In this document: positions 49,301 through 61,723 of the stretch, piece by piece
Numbering within the stretch: the first letter of the stretch is position 1
How the letters are laid out: each line of letters begins with the position of its first letter
Source: Vanilla planifolia
Lineage: Eukaryota; Streptophyta; Magnoliopsida; Asparagales; Orchidaceae
NCBI GenBank assembly: GCA_023846275.1
Contig: CM043869.1
Span: forward strand, 19,067,501 to 19,131,500
Reading direction: 5' to 3'
Length of the DNA stretch: 64,000 nt
The notes under the pieces: generated by a model
The model's input: the letters and a program-made list of their open reading frames with translations, nothing else
Told to the model about the DNA's origin: nothing
The model's database searches: none
Translations under genes and position numbers: made by a program

Positions 49301-52300
49301 GAAAAACCCATAATTTAGCTTTATACTAAGGTCATAATAATAATAAAAAGTACAAATAATAAACATAATATATAAATTGAAAATCAATTATCAATGTATC
49401 TCTAAACCTTCATCCATATCCCCTTGGGATGAACAACTATGACGCATGGAGTCCTTTTTGAAACAAATGTAAAATGACTTGTTTGACCCGTTTAGGCTCT
49501 ATGACCCCTTGAAATTTTTAGAAGCTTTCTATTATGATTTGTGCTTTGAAATTGAGTTTTTGAGAGAAATTATGGATTTTATGTTTCTTGTTAGACATCA
49601 CCTACATCGTGGACTCCAACTCCTGATTTTGATGCTCCAACATCTGAGTTCTAGGCTTCAATCTCAAGTACATCATCCTTAGCTTCTCAAGTCCAAACTG
49701 CTCTTGCTTTTCAATCGAAAAAATCAGGAACTAAAAGAAAAGACAAGGAAGGCCTTAAACATCATATTGGAGGAGGGCCCATATTGGACAAGAACACCTT
49801 AGGTGCTACCTAATCTTGAGAAAGCCTCACGTCATATTGGAGAAGGGCCCATGCTACTCTCTTAAACATCCATTGTTTATAGGATCGCCACTCTAGCAAG
49901 TGGGACATGGATGACGTCAAGCAATTCTACCTGTCATCTTAAGTTGAAAAAGGAGAACAATTTTGATGATAATTATGAATTAACAAAATCAAACAAAATC
50001 TTATTTTAATGAGCCTTAGGGGAACAATTACAAATAAATGAAGAGAAGGAATACCCTCTCAAGTCAAGAATGTCTCTAGAAGAAAAAATAAAGAGACAAA
50101 AAGTAACCTTATCAACTGTCTCTTGGGATCAAGGATGGCATTGTCCTTCTTGCTTCTTTGTTCCATCAATGTGTAAAGGGCAGAATCAATTTGCTTCCAA
50201 CACAACTAAAGCTTAGCCATGAGTTCAACTATCCTTTCTTGACAAGATGTGACTGTGCTCTCCAAACCATCCTTGGTGACTGTCAAAGTTTGTTTTCCTC
50301 AAATTGTTCCCTACATTTACCTATTTTATGTCTACCAAACCAACACCTAAAAGTTTATGATAGACGAGTTAAACAGTTTTTACAGACTTTCAGCAACTCA
50401 TAACAACATTTAGGTCTTCTTCAGCATTCTTAGATGTTTTTGTAAGAAGATTTGGCATAATTTGTTTGCTAGAGTAATCAAATTAGCCTTCTCTTTGGGT
50501 GCAGAAGAAACCTCCAATGGAGCTTCTTTGATTCAAATCAATTCTATCATGCTTTCATTGAAGTTTCTAGCTCCTTTTGGTCCTTACTTTCCCTTTTACC
50601 CAATCCCTAGATGACCTTATTTATAACTTCACAAGGTGGATGTACTTGGCCATTGAAATTAATAGGGATAACCTCTCTCTTTGCATGCACCTTAACAAAA
50701 GAGACTATGAAAGCAAAGAAAGGTTGCCAAAAACGTTCTTGAAATAAGCTTTCTTCTACTAAACTGACAAGGATGCGGTCCCAACACCAACTTGCTCAAC
50801 AAGAGTGAACTCAAACAAAGAGACAATCTCCTCCGACATGGACCACAAAGCAATCATTATAACAAAAGAGGCTGATCCACTGAAGGATTTTCATCCTTGG
50901 CATTTGAAGAAGGATCAGGAAGCCATGATGGGGCCAAGCAACGTTGATGGGAAAGATGAAACATAGTACGGGAGGAAAGTTCCTAGGGTGGTTAGCTAAC
51001 TGCCTCGAATTAAAGAGAAATTCCCCACAAAGTGAATGCTATTGACATTGTTAACGATGGAAAGTTAGAGACAAACAAACAATCTGCATGATATTCTTTC
51101 TCCACAAGTCAAGCTTGGGGAGTGATGAAGTATTTGGACGAGTCATATCCTTAAGATGACAATTGAAAATTTTCATTCATCAACAAAAGCTTATTGAATA
51201 CAAGCACCGAGGTGCTTTAAATAAAGTTTCATCACAAATTAAAGAAACCTCTACATAAGATCATCATATGTCAAATGCAAACTAAAACATTTCCATGTAA
51301 CCAACAAAATTAATATCAACTACCACTAAAAAAATCTAAATCTACAATTGGAAGACAAGATCAAACATTTGGTCAACACATCAATTGTCCACTTAAGCAA
51401 GAGATGAAAGGGAACATGTAAGAAACCTTGGTTACCCAAGTTTGATAAAATAGATCGAACAATCAATGCGTCAATTGAAAGAGTGCTCTTGGTCATTGAC
51501 ATCAAATAGAGCTATTCAAAGGTAATTAGTCATTCAATCTATGTGCAAAATAAATTATAAACTGCCTTGAGGATGATGCAAAAAAAATTGTCTGTCCAAA
51601 ACTTATCACTAGATTGAAAGACTGCTTGGTATCAATTGTAGCCTACAACAAACCTCCCCTCTTTAAATAGAACTTGTCCTCAAGTTAACTATAATAGAAC
51701 AAGAGGTTTAAACTTCCAAAGTTGCAAAAGCACTATTAAGCCATTTGGAGGCTTAAGTAGAATCTCAACAATAGCAATAAATCTTTATCAAGTGATCTAT
51801 CCCAATAAAAGCTCACTAACAGCAAGCTATCAAGTGTCAGTCAGATGGGTAACTCGATAAAACAAGCTACCTAGAGATCTATTGTGATGAGACCTTAGCA
51901 ACCATAATTACTATTTCAAGAACCCTATTCAAAGTCTAACAAAATGAAATCACGAGCAACTAATGAAAAAAATCTCTTAATCCTAGGGCTGAATAAGAAG
52001 TTGGCCTCAAATTACCCCATAAAACATAATAGCCTCTAATCTAAAAGTTAGATTAAATGCTTTATGCAATGTAAAATTAGATTTGTTAGTATTAAATCTA
52101 GATTTAGATGAAATGATCTAATATTTAGTAGTAGAAAAGAAATAATGTGAAATAAAAAATAAGATAACTCCAAGGGTAAAATAAAGTCAATACGTTCAAT
52201 TGAGATAAAAAAGTAAGTAAAATAGAGTCAATATACCCAAGTTAGGCAACAGAAATTGGCACAAGTGCAGTCTCATTAGATTCTTCTGTGTGACTCAAAA

Positions 52301-55300
52301 AATTAAATCAAGTTGAAGAGGACTAGTTCAAATAGCTCAAAAAGGCAAGGTTTAGAGTATGGCCAAAGTTATTCTGAGATCACATTTTGGAATTCAAGAA
52401 TTTTGAGCTTCGGAGGGAGGTCTTAAGGTATTGATTAGTCTTGAATCATATCAATTTGTCCTAAGTTCTTGATCTATATTTATGAATCTTAAGAGGAAGG
52501 TCTTGAAAAGGGTGTCTCCAATGATCAAAAGGAGGTATAATAAACTCAAGATGTTTCAAGTGTGCTCAAGGAGTTTGGACAAAAAGGATATAACTCAAGT
52601 AGAGAGGATATCTTGATGTATTTTAGATCTTCATATTAAGAGAGGTTATGGCTTCTAGAGATATCGAGATATTGTTGAAAAAAACCTATCCAATGTAGCT
52701 TAACACACAACCCTTTGAATAGCTACTTGGTCACCTTTTATTTTAGTGCATACAATTAGGCTTTGCGCTTGTGAAGGTGACAACAAGGGTTGCAACTCCG
52801 TCCTAATTAAAGGCCAGGGGTAACTAGAAGGTGCCAGCCAATTAGGATAACGGCACGAAGGTAGGAGACTGATGTGCCATTTTCCATGAATGTAACTGAA
52901 GGAAATTACATGGCTTAAAAGTGACAATCCCTGTAAATTGCAATCCGCACAGCCAAGCAAATGTGGCGAATAACTAATGAGGTTGCGTCGAATGGATGTG
53001 CAAAGGGTGGTGATAGTAGCCAAGGCCAATGGCAGCTACAAGGGCACCAAGATAGTGATCAATGGAAGTAAATATTGAACAGATCTTTGTCATCATTGAA
53101 TCAAGGCAAAACCATGCTTCGATACCAATTTACATGGACAAGCAAATATGAAAAGGAAGATGAAGCATTGCAATGAAGGAAAAGTGTGAGTGGTCATTGG
53201 AGAACCTCAGATGAACAATCAATTAGTGATGGAGCCAATACAAATGACATGGGAAAGTCAAAGATGATATGTGGGTAACATAATGAACTTCCATCAAGAG
53301 TTTAGAGAAAAACAAAGTTACACCACTATTTAGATCAATCACATATTTGAATATTACCAAGGAATGCAACATAATTTTATTTATTGATAAAAGCTTTCAA
53401 GATAGTTAAATAGAGTTTTTTCACATATCAAATTCTCCTTTACATAAGATCACCAAAATTTCAAATACACACAAAGACATGACCATAATAATTATAACAA
53501 ACAAAAATCAAATCAAATAGGAATAGAAAATATGAATCGATGATTGGAAGATAGGATCAAACTTTCAATTGACACACATCAACTATCGAATCAATCAAGA
53601 GAAAGGAGATGCAAAGATGAATTGTTTGTCACTTAGATCCAATCCATCAAATTAGATGTACGATGGGTCAACTGCCAGGTGAGTTTCTATCAACATCATC
53701 TGATAGAGTAGATAGTTATTATGATGTATAGATCGGATGTCTAACCAAAGGTGTTTGGCCATCCCTATTTAAAAATAGATCGTCAACTCCATGTCTCATC
53801 AATTTGGTCTAATATGATAATGTAAATCAAAATCTCCTTGAAAGTTGTGACTCTACATTGAAAATCTGATTTGTATCAATTGCAACTTGCATCAAGCCAA
53901 ATACATCATTTGTGTAGCTTGGCACTAACATGGGTAACTTTCTAACTTTCACTTCAAATTTCTTAATAATTTCGAAAGCTTTAAAGAGTTGTGTGATTAA
54001 AATAAAATGTGCTCATCAAGCTTCATAAGACTTAGAATAATTTTGGTAGGGAATAACATCCTTAGCATTTAATTTAATAACCTACAACATTTTGGCTATT
54101 TTCATCTCTAGGTTATATATATCATTTTTGACAAATTTGAAATTCATTGAATGAGTATCCAATGACACTATATGGTCCTTGGTACAGCTTTGGAAGTCTT
54201 AGGAACCTTTTGTGAGGTTTGATTTTTAAGGATATTTTAATAATTTTCACACCTCAATAATGTTTTGATCATTTAAGAATCTCATGAGGCATGCTCAAGA
54301 ATTTCTAATGACCACTAAGGTGATTCTAAAGATTTGAGGGAAATTTTTTCGAAAATGTTCACAACAAATTCTAAAGAATCCTTGGGCCAAACCTAAAACT
54401 TTGAGTGTGATTTTATAATTTAATTTTGTTATCATTTGTCTTCCAAGAATATTTTGATTATTATTCCTTTTCAATGGATGTTTTATAATTTTGGATGGCT
54501 TAAAGTCCCATATGAGACTTGATATTTTTTTTATTATTTTCTTGTCCATAAGACTTTTTATAATTTATATCACCCAAGGATATTTTGGTACTTTTACATG
54601 CTTAAAAGGGCTCAATGACCCTCATAGAGTTTAAAAGTTAATTTGATAATTTTTCTTAATTTTTCATTAATTTATTTGCTTGTTATGATTACTTTTTTAT
54701 TCTCCTCCAATGTTGGCATTAGTTCGCCAAATTTGATAGCTTTTTGACATCATTTTCGCATATGCTCCCTTGAACAATAATTCAGTACAATTGAAGCACA
54801 TGCTGATTTGACATAATGCTGACACACCAGAAATCAGCACATAACCCATCATTAACTCAATATAATCAAAGGTCCATTGTCAAATTTCTCAATACTTGAA
54901 TGCATATACATTATGTTTTCAATCAGTAATTGAATGTGAGCTAGATCAAACTAGCTCATTTTAAACTTAAATTGTTTTCGAAATTGCTTTAAGTTGAGCT
55001 AAAATGTTTGAATGGCTTGACTTGACCTTGTATTGGTCCCTCAATTAGGGTTCAATTCTCAAAAAGTGAGAATTTATCCCTCAATGCATCAATCCTATAG
55101 CCTCAATTTGCAATCATAGAATGCATTTCTTCGTGTGGCCTCAATTTTTTATCCATAGCCCAAGAGCTATTATGCTTATTGCTGGGTGATCTTTGAAAAT
55201 GTGAAGATTTCTTAAGATATACTTGTCTTCGACAAAAAAGCCATGGAAGCTCTTGTTCCCCTAAACACTTCTCCTTCAACCAAAACTCTAGCACAATAGG

Positions 55301-56533
55301 AAAGAAGCTCAAGCAATGTCAGCACAAAAGGGAGGAAAACGTTGAGAGTTGGAAGCGAGAATGCATAAAGAACTTTTTGTCGACTTACATGGAGCTTGCT
55401 GCACTATCATCTCTTTTGCTGATACAGGATTAACCCTTTGCCATATCCAACAAAAAGGTAGCTAAAGTGATGCAAGACCATCCAAGTAATCGATTGACTA
55501 GAGAAACAAGTGCATAATCCAACATGTATTCCATCATGATCAGCACCATAAATCAACTTCTCATCAACTGCCATGCAGACGACTTTTAACACCCCAACCA
55601 AGACACACAAAACATGAGAGCCCGAGACCAAACGATAAAGTCGCAGCCCAAGGTTTTGAAATTCAAATTTTGAAACGGTGTCACGAAGGCATCGAGACAT
55701 GATAGATATTAGTAGCTCGTGAAAGCATAAACCACATTGAGAGGCTAACATGGGTGGACAAGGAACGAAAGTGCAAAAAATAGAGAAAGCATTTTGTAAC
55801 AAAAGAAGTTCCATTTATTACTTAGCTGGGTATCTGGAAGGACATAAATGATACCGATCCACTCAGAGACGGCACGAAGCAGATTCCTTTTCTGTCCATG
55901 ACCTCTAAACCTACATGATATGTCTCACATACAGTTCAAACTCTGCTACACAAGGAATAAACTCACTGCAGGTTGTGATAGCATGTAAGCCAGATCATAC
56001 CACAGGAGACCATTGCCCTGCAGCACCGCTAAAAAGTCCTGGGAAGCCATCTTGTAGGCCAGAATGTCCCAAACGAATTAGGACTGACCAACCCTTTATC
56101 AACCATTGATATTGACCCTCCCCAATTAACGGAGATTAATTTTATTGAAGGGAAATGCACTGGGGTTTGCTACCTCAACCTTATTTGAGGTTGGTTGAAG
56201 CATATTCAATCCTAGCCTTCTCCTAGACGGGGGAAGGACACTTTTGCAAAAGGGCTTTACTTGCGGTTTCTACGTGCTAGATTACTATCTTCATACCTTG
56301 AAATTTACCCATGACTACATATCTTGATCAACAGGTGAAAACACCAGAACAATATATGCTGCTGATACAAGAACCAAATCTCAAGCAGCAGAAACAGCAA
56401 ATGTATGCCCAAAGTGTTTCCATACTGAAAAAAACAGGTTTCGCGGGAGGCTGAAACTGGAAAGCACTCACCTCGCCGTATTCCTGTGCCTGGCCTCCAC
56501 AGGACCAGCAGACGAACTCACAAGTACTCTCAT
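43352..56533 (-). CDS. GUX-type UDP-glucuronate:xylan alpha-glucuronosyltransferase (GT8), complete spliced gene, 646 aa
   Basis: GUX enzymes add alpha-1,2-linked glucuronic acid to the xylan backbone in the Golgi. Coding exons are 56533-56472, 47196-46993, 45099-44456 and 44382-43352. They sum to 1941 nt with exact phase closure and GT-AG introns of 9275, 1893 and 73 bp. Residues 1-55 form a basic cytosolic tail. A single membrane anchor lies at about 56-75 (LLIIICGAFLMYIF), giving a type II Golgi topology. Exon 3 has WEDLYPEWIDEEDSE, NWSRDVARLHLQL and LPVGSCKLAVPL. Exon 4 holds the GT8 core: REAYATILHSAHIYVCGAIA, NEWNYSKFRLWQLTDYDK, the FIDAD metal-binding motif (Asp410, Asp412), NSGVMVLEPSNCTF, GGDQGYLNE and HYLGLKPWLC. 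The 20-codon first exon was found by phase and by resemblance of VEARHR...ASDEASKRK to monocot GUX N-termini. It has an in-frame stop four codons upstream and is the least certain part. Confidence 0.9.
45100..46992 (-). other. GUX intron 2, 1893 bp
   Basis: GT-AG intron (GTATTG...TTTCAG) with no recognisable coding sequence. It is AT-rich with C/T tracts and may hold unrecognised decayed repeats. Confidence 0.8.
47722..47960 (+). repeat. Three-copy tandem repeat, period about 80 bp
   Basis: Units begin TGATAGA at 47722, 47805 and 47885. Each contains CATCAACA or ATCAACAAATC and then ATAGATG(G/A)GA in the same order. The copies are diverged and lie in GUX intron 1. Confidence 0.7.
48642..49143 (+). 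repeat. Tandem duplication, offset 293 bp
   Basis: GTGATAGTGAAGGTATG occurs at 48642 and 48935. Each copy is followed by GAGAGGTTTGTTTCTCT, a purine-rich stretch with AAAACAAAAAAGAAAAAAA, and GATAGATGAGAAG-like or GATAAATGAGAAG sequence. The second copy is shorter. Confidence 0.75.
51130..53900 (-). mobile_element. Internally deleted LTR retrotransposon (gypsy-like) with diverged LTRs
   Basis: Two diverged direct repeats, about 51130-51650 and 53130-53900, share collinear blocks: AAAGCTT near the left, TACATAAGATCA, GATTGGAAGA-type and GATCAAAC, and TTG(G/T)TATCAATTG near the right. A primer-binding-like TGGTATCGAAGC lies on the minus strand at 53116-53127. A polypurine tract AAAGAGGGGAGG at about 51653-51664 (minus) abuts the other repeat, preceded by LEDKFYLK-like coding sequence typical of gypsy pol ends. 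The internal part is only about 1.5 kb, so most of gag and pol is gone. A 109-codon open frame at 52700-53029 has no recognised domain. Confidence 0.55.
53116..53127 (-). other. Degenerate primer binding site of the element in GUX intron 1
   Basis: On the minus strand the sequence TGGTATCGAAGC differs from the usual TGGTATCAGAGC at two positions. It sits where the 5' LTR of the minus-oriented element should end. Confidence 0.5.
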
Positions 56534-56975
56534 ATCTCGGCGTCAGTCTCAGTCGGAAAACCCTTCACGCTTCACCAACCTACAATATCGACTGTATACT
56601 CATCACAGCTGTGAGGATTTCAGAACCAGCTCAGCATTGGCTGCACAGATCACACGAGATGAAACACAGAAAATAAAAAAAAAGCTGTAGAATAGAAAGC
56701 CCCGACTAACCAGCACAAAGCCGACTAAGACAGAGAAAATGCAATGTTTGACGACGAACACGGCAACAAATGACGAAGCAAAAGATTTTATAAGCGGCGG
56801 TAGAGCAGAGGAACAGATCGAACTCAAGAGGAAGGGAATAATCATATGATTCGCGACAGTTGGTGCTGATGATTCGGACAGATTGCAGCATAGGGTTTCT
56901 CTTTCTTACGACTTGCTCCCCTGGATGTACGGTCTCCTTGTTTCATCCTAATATGCACTATATATTTTTACAATA
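56534..56975 (-). promoter_or_regulatory. GUX leader with upstream ATGs and probable TATA box
   Basis: The sequence upstream of the GUX ATG is markedly less AT-rich than its flanks, as expected for a leader. A TATA-like AAAATATATAG at about 56958-56968 suggests transcription starts near 56930 and a leader of about 400 nt. Two overlapping upstream ORFs, 56891-56706 (61 codons) and 56845-56603 (80 codons), and shorter upstream ATGs lie in this region. They may repress translation, or a leader intron may remove them. Confidence 0.45.
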
Positions 56976-57109
56976 CACAACATACATTATCTACTTCTAC
57001 TTCCAATTATTATATAATTTATACACATGTGATGTCATGTATGATTCACATGTATCGTACACCTTCTTTGTATTTGATCGTATATATATATGTTTGAAAG
57101 TACAATAAT

Positions 57110-60100
57110 GATGTATGTCCAACCAATTTGTTCATTGGTCTAATTCAAGACATATATTGTATATCCAATACTCCCTTTGCATTTTATTAAAATTTTATTT
57201 TAAAAATATTATTAACATTAAAATTTATATATTTATCTACAAATATTTATGAATTAACTGTATTAAAAATAAATTAATATTTTTAATATTATTTTAAAAA
57301 CAAAAATATTTTTATGATTTAAAAAAATTTTAAAATTGTATTTTGAAAAAAATAAAAATAATTAAGTTTTGGAGCACAATATGACATGACACATATAATG
57401 TTAGAAAGTGTCATTATTATTATTATTATTATATATTTTTGTCCTACCTTCTCCTTATATAATTTGGTAACTGAGCTTTAATGCAATCGAAATGAGATCC
57501 TTAACTATTTTATAAATTATTAAATATTTAAATTGAAATATAATTGAAATCTATTTTAAGAAAACTAAAAAAAATAATTTATACTATTAATTTTAAAAAA
57601 TATATTTATATATTAACAAAACAATTAAATCTACGAAAATTTTGTTTTATAATACCATTATAGTAATTTCATATCTTAATTATAAAACGCAATTAATTTA
57701 TCAAAAGAAAGTCACTAAGTAATTTAAAAAATATTAAAGTCGTCCCTTTATTTTATTTAATTAGCTAAATTTTAAAATGCTAAGAATAAATCATTAAAAA
57801 TATTTTCGATAAATAAAATAGATTTAAGCGTTAATTGCCATGAAGAATATGAATAAAGAAGATACAATGCCGGGAAAAATTTGTATAAAATAAATAATAA
57901 TAGTACGTTTTTAAAAATTTAAAATCATAATACAATATTTTTGCAAAATAAAATAAGAACTAACACTTGATAGATGGAAAAGGAATCTATGGTTAGGTAA
58001 CGAATTAAGCATCTGTTTGGTAAGCAATATTTTTCTATAATGATATTTTATTTGATATCAGAGAAATCTAAATGAGTTGTTGCATTAAGTCAACTTATGC
58101 TCTATCATTATTAACATGTATATTTTTCAATTTTATTTACATGGCTATAGTTGATTTTTATTTATTTATTTTTTTTGTTGTTGTATTATACGATGATGAC
58201 TTGTTGTCTTGTTTTGAATATTTTATTCAAGCCTAATTAGTTCTTAGTTTTTTATTTGTGAAAATGATAAGTTATGATTTGAATTTTGATTAAAAAACAA
58301 ATTGGATCACTACAAATGCTTAATTGAACTTTGACCATTTTTTAGATGATTTAACCATGAATTAAAATAAGAATAAGTTCTTAGGAATTTCATTACTTTT
58401 AAAAAAAACATTTGTTTTTATTATAATTATTTTATCTTTTTATTTATGCAAATATTAATGCCAAAAGTTGTCTTCACATGCAATACCAAGCAATCTATAT
58501 AAATCATTTTCAAAATTAAGTCATTTATTATAATAAAATGATAAAACTTAACAAAGAGTTAGCTTGCATATAAAGACAACTTGCATCACAAAATATTAAC
58601 CATTTCACCAAGATCATTTTGCTGTACATTTATTTGCTCAAAATATAATTTTATATAAAGGAGGCAATTAGTTGCAATATTATATAATTGTAATTTGATA
58701 AACTAAGAATTAAACTGATCATTTATCTCACGTTTATATTATAGTTGTATCATTTTAAAATTATTTATTATCTACATATCACTTCATTAATTTCTCAAAT
58801 ATTAATATCTTTTTAATTTTCTTTTCCCAAAATGCCATAATAAGGATTTCTTGTAAGATCATCAATTGGAAAATAAAAATGTTTTTGAGTTAGATTTATA
58901 TATATATATTTTTGATTTTCTATAAGATTTTTATTTAGCAAAATTATTGTACAATATTATTAAGTACATCATACAATATGATGAAATATATAATTAAATT
59001 AAATATGAGGATCTTATTATACGAGTTATAAAATTGCATAAATATGATTTAGTTTATTACCATTAGGAGTTAGATGAGTTTCAAAGAGAAAGAGAGTTTA
59101 GATAATAAAGTATGACTTCAAACAACTTACGTGAACAATTAATTGAGATTAAAACTTTAACTAAGTGCAATGAAAATGAACAATAAATGAATAAAACTAG
59201 AAATCTTATATGTTATGATTAGAAAAATGACTTTAAAAAAAAAGAATATGGATCGAACAATTACTTTATGATATGATGACAATGATTGAATGAGTTGTAT
59301 AGATAAAATAAAAATCACATGTGCAATTAAATAATCATATAAGTACAATAAAGTTAAAAAAGTATCATACATGTACATTATCAGCTACAATACAATAAAA
59401 ATGCATAGAAATTTATCGTATAAGTATAATTATGACATCATCTTAATATAGCCAAACAAATTAATGACATACTAAGGCAAATAACAATTATTCTGTATTA
59501 CAAAATAATGATATTGTATAGCATGAGAACATATAATTGAAAGTTTTTTAAAAACCAAACGATGAATGATAGAGAAAATTGTCATGTAAAGAGTTTAACT
59601 AATAGAAAATTATCAAAGTTACGAAGGAAACAAAGATAAGGAGAAACTCATATGAAAGAATGCAATCGTTGGAGGAAATGAAATGGCCATGAATGCAATA
59701 GGATATCAATTGTGTAAAAAAAGAAGGAGAGGTCAAACTTGGAAAATATTTTACTAAAAAAATCAAAGCAATTAGTTATGCCCAAGTGCATTAAAGTGAA
59801 AAGAAAGTTGAAAAAAAAGAATCACTAAGACTTTTAGATAATCTGAAAGGAACTAGTCATAAGGCAAAGGCAAAACTAAAGGATATAACAACAAGTAGTG
59901 TAGCACTTGAGAAATTTGAACAAAAGTCTAATCTTTTATGAGGCCATTACACAAAAGTTGAAAGGTAGGCAATCTTTTATTACTTGCATATGCTTTGATG
60001 GTTGATATATTATAGGATAAAAGTTCTTAAATGATAATAAAAATTGTAAATTATCAAGGATACATGTATAAGCAAGATATGCTTATAAGTTAATGTTTGA

Positions 60101-60355
60101 TACATGATACTTATAAAAACTTTAAGAGATGATCTTAAAGAAAATTATTGATGATATGTAATTCTTTATAAATAGAAATATTTTTAGGATAGTGTTTTTC
60201 ATATGTTGATTAAGTACAAAAAATTGTGTAGCTTTATTTATTTTCACATTTATGTGACAATATTCATAATAAGGAAAAGATAAAAAATAAGGGTCATTTA
60301 TGATTGTAGTCTCAGAGGGAAAAATAAAAGATGATAATAAAATGAGAAATATAGG
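57110..60355. other. AT-rich intergenic region, no gene recognised
   Basis: Very AT-rich sequence upstream of GUX, with an (ATT)n microsatellite at about 57413-57431. No exon series, domain or delimited mobile element was found. Composition changes abruptly near 60355, where the LINE begins. Confidence 0.6.
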
Positions 60356-60459
60356 AATGTTGTCTGGTTGGGTGGCCCTTGACAAGTGACTGGCCAAGCC
60401 ATGGACTTGGATATGTGATCTCTTGGCTTCTGATTGAATGCTATGACTGCTATGCGTGC

Positions 60460-61146
60460 CCCAATCTGGGTTTAGTTTCTGGTCCTCTCTCTAATTTACT
60501 GGGATGTTAAGAACATCTTGAGGATTGCAAAGTCGGTGAGAGAGTCGATTCTACTGGACGAGTGGATGGCAAATATGTAGAGATCGACTTTTGCACGCAT
60601 GTGTGTTATGATGGATTTATCAAAGCCGTTAAATCGGGTATGTGGCTGAGGGGGTGATGAGGAGATCATTTCAGTCGTTTTAGTATGAGGGACTGCCTAA
60701 AATATGTTTTGCATGTGGTCATGTGGGCCACTTCGTTGATCAATGTAAGTTCGTGAAGCCGTGTGTTGCTGCGCCAACACCTGTCGCAGTGGATACGAGG
60801 ACTGCGCTTATTGACTCTGGGAAGGCCACAGCACTTACGGTGCCACGATGTAACTCCGTGAAACCGTGTGACTACATCCCGTCTCTGTAGGGTTCGCCCA
60901 CTATGACGTCTGCGCATTTTGGGCATATCCCGGATGTCGGCATCTCTTCTGTTCAGGATGCTATGGGTGAGGGAAAGTCTAACAATATAGCTAGTAAGGG
61001 ATCCACGTTGGATGATGAGGATAGAATAAAAAAGGAAAGCCTTGGCTCGTGGATGTTGGTGGAACCAAGACGAAGGAAGAAGCTACAAATGCACGAAGGA
61101 ATTATTCAGATAACCGGGTACATCAGAGAGCACGTAAAATATTAAG
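60460..61146 (+). pseudogene. LINE ORF1 (gag-like) remnant with zinc knuckle
   Basis: Shifting frames give APIWV-like and LIYWDVKNILRIAKSVGE, then STFARMCVMMDLSKPL. This is the DUF4283/gag domain of plant LINE ORF1, which ends at a CX2CX4HX4C knuckle (CFACGHVGHFVDQC, 60704-60745). The downstream hydrophilic tail runs in frame to about 60890. A stop then precedes a second open segment, 60903-61145. ORF1 proteins bind element RNA. Several stops and frameshifts break this copy. Confidence 0.75.
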
Positions 61147-61723
61147 TGGACTAAAGAAGGTGGATGAGGGAGGAGGTCTAAATGTCCAGAGGAGAAGCAT
61201 CTCTATAACAAGGGGGAGGGATCCAAGCAGGAGAGTCTGGAGTCCATATGTGACGGACATTAAAGGGAAGAGGCCAATGCAAGAAGAGGATCAGGTTCTG
61301 GAGGATAACGCATGTCACGATGAATATTACCACACTAAGAAATAGGAGGGGTTCCTCCTCACTACACATTGTGGGGTGTGCAGTAGATATCATAATTTGT
61401 TGTGGGGGCTGTGGCATGCTATAGATGACCGAAGGTGGAGATTATGGATATGCTTGCGTGCATGCGGTGCTGCAATACGTTGAGGATGGGGAGGTTGGGC
61501 ATGGTGACATGGTGGCACACTTGGAGTATCTTGAAGGGCGATCTACTTTTTAAGGGTCGTGAGGATGTGAGACTGGGGGAATTGCTTCGTAACATAGGGC
61601 TGCGTAACTCTGGTAGTGATTTGATGCAGAGGTGTACTCGTGACTATGTTAGCGCTTGGTCTGCTTGCGTGGGTGGAGTATTGGTGTGAAGAGTTTGATG
61701 CGGTCAGAGTACCTACTATTTAA

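Larger units (their letters stand above)
47197..56471 (-). other. GUX intron 1, 9.3 kb
   Basis: The donor GTGAGT at 56471 follows a 20-codon exon, and the acceptor GGTAG at 47197 precedes the second exon. The intron contains two small tandem repeats (47.7 and 48.6 kb) and a gypsy-like element (about 51.1-53.9 kb). It also contains unassigned sequence such as 49.4-50.9 kb and 54.0-56.4 kb, where I recognise nothing. Confidence 0.7.

Noticed and set aside
52700..53029. A 109-codon open frame on the minus strand
   Set aside because: It lies inside the deleted LTR element and matches no domain I know; not called as a host gene.
55407..55814. A 135-codon open frame on the minus strand in GUX intron 1
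   Set aside because: No recognisable domain, Cys- and Leu-rich low-complexity look, no exon partners; probably decayed repeat sequence.
55915..56110. Possible retroelement coding sequence on the minus strand (GHSGLQDGF-like)
   Set aside because: Suggestive but with no recognisable family motif; left as unassigned intron sequence.
57160..57370. Possible Stowaway-like MITE (CTCCCTTTGCA-type start)
   Set aside because: No convincing matching terminal inverted repeat or TA duplication could be found at the other end.
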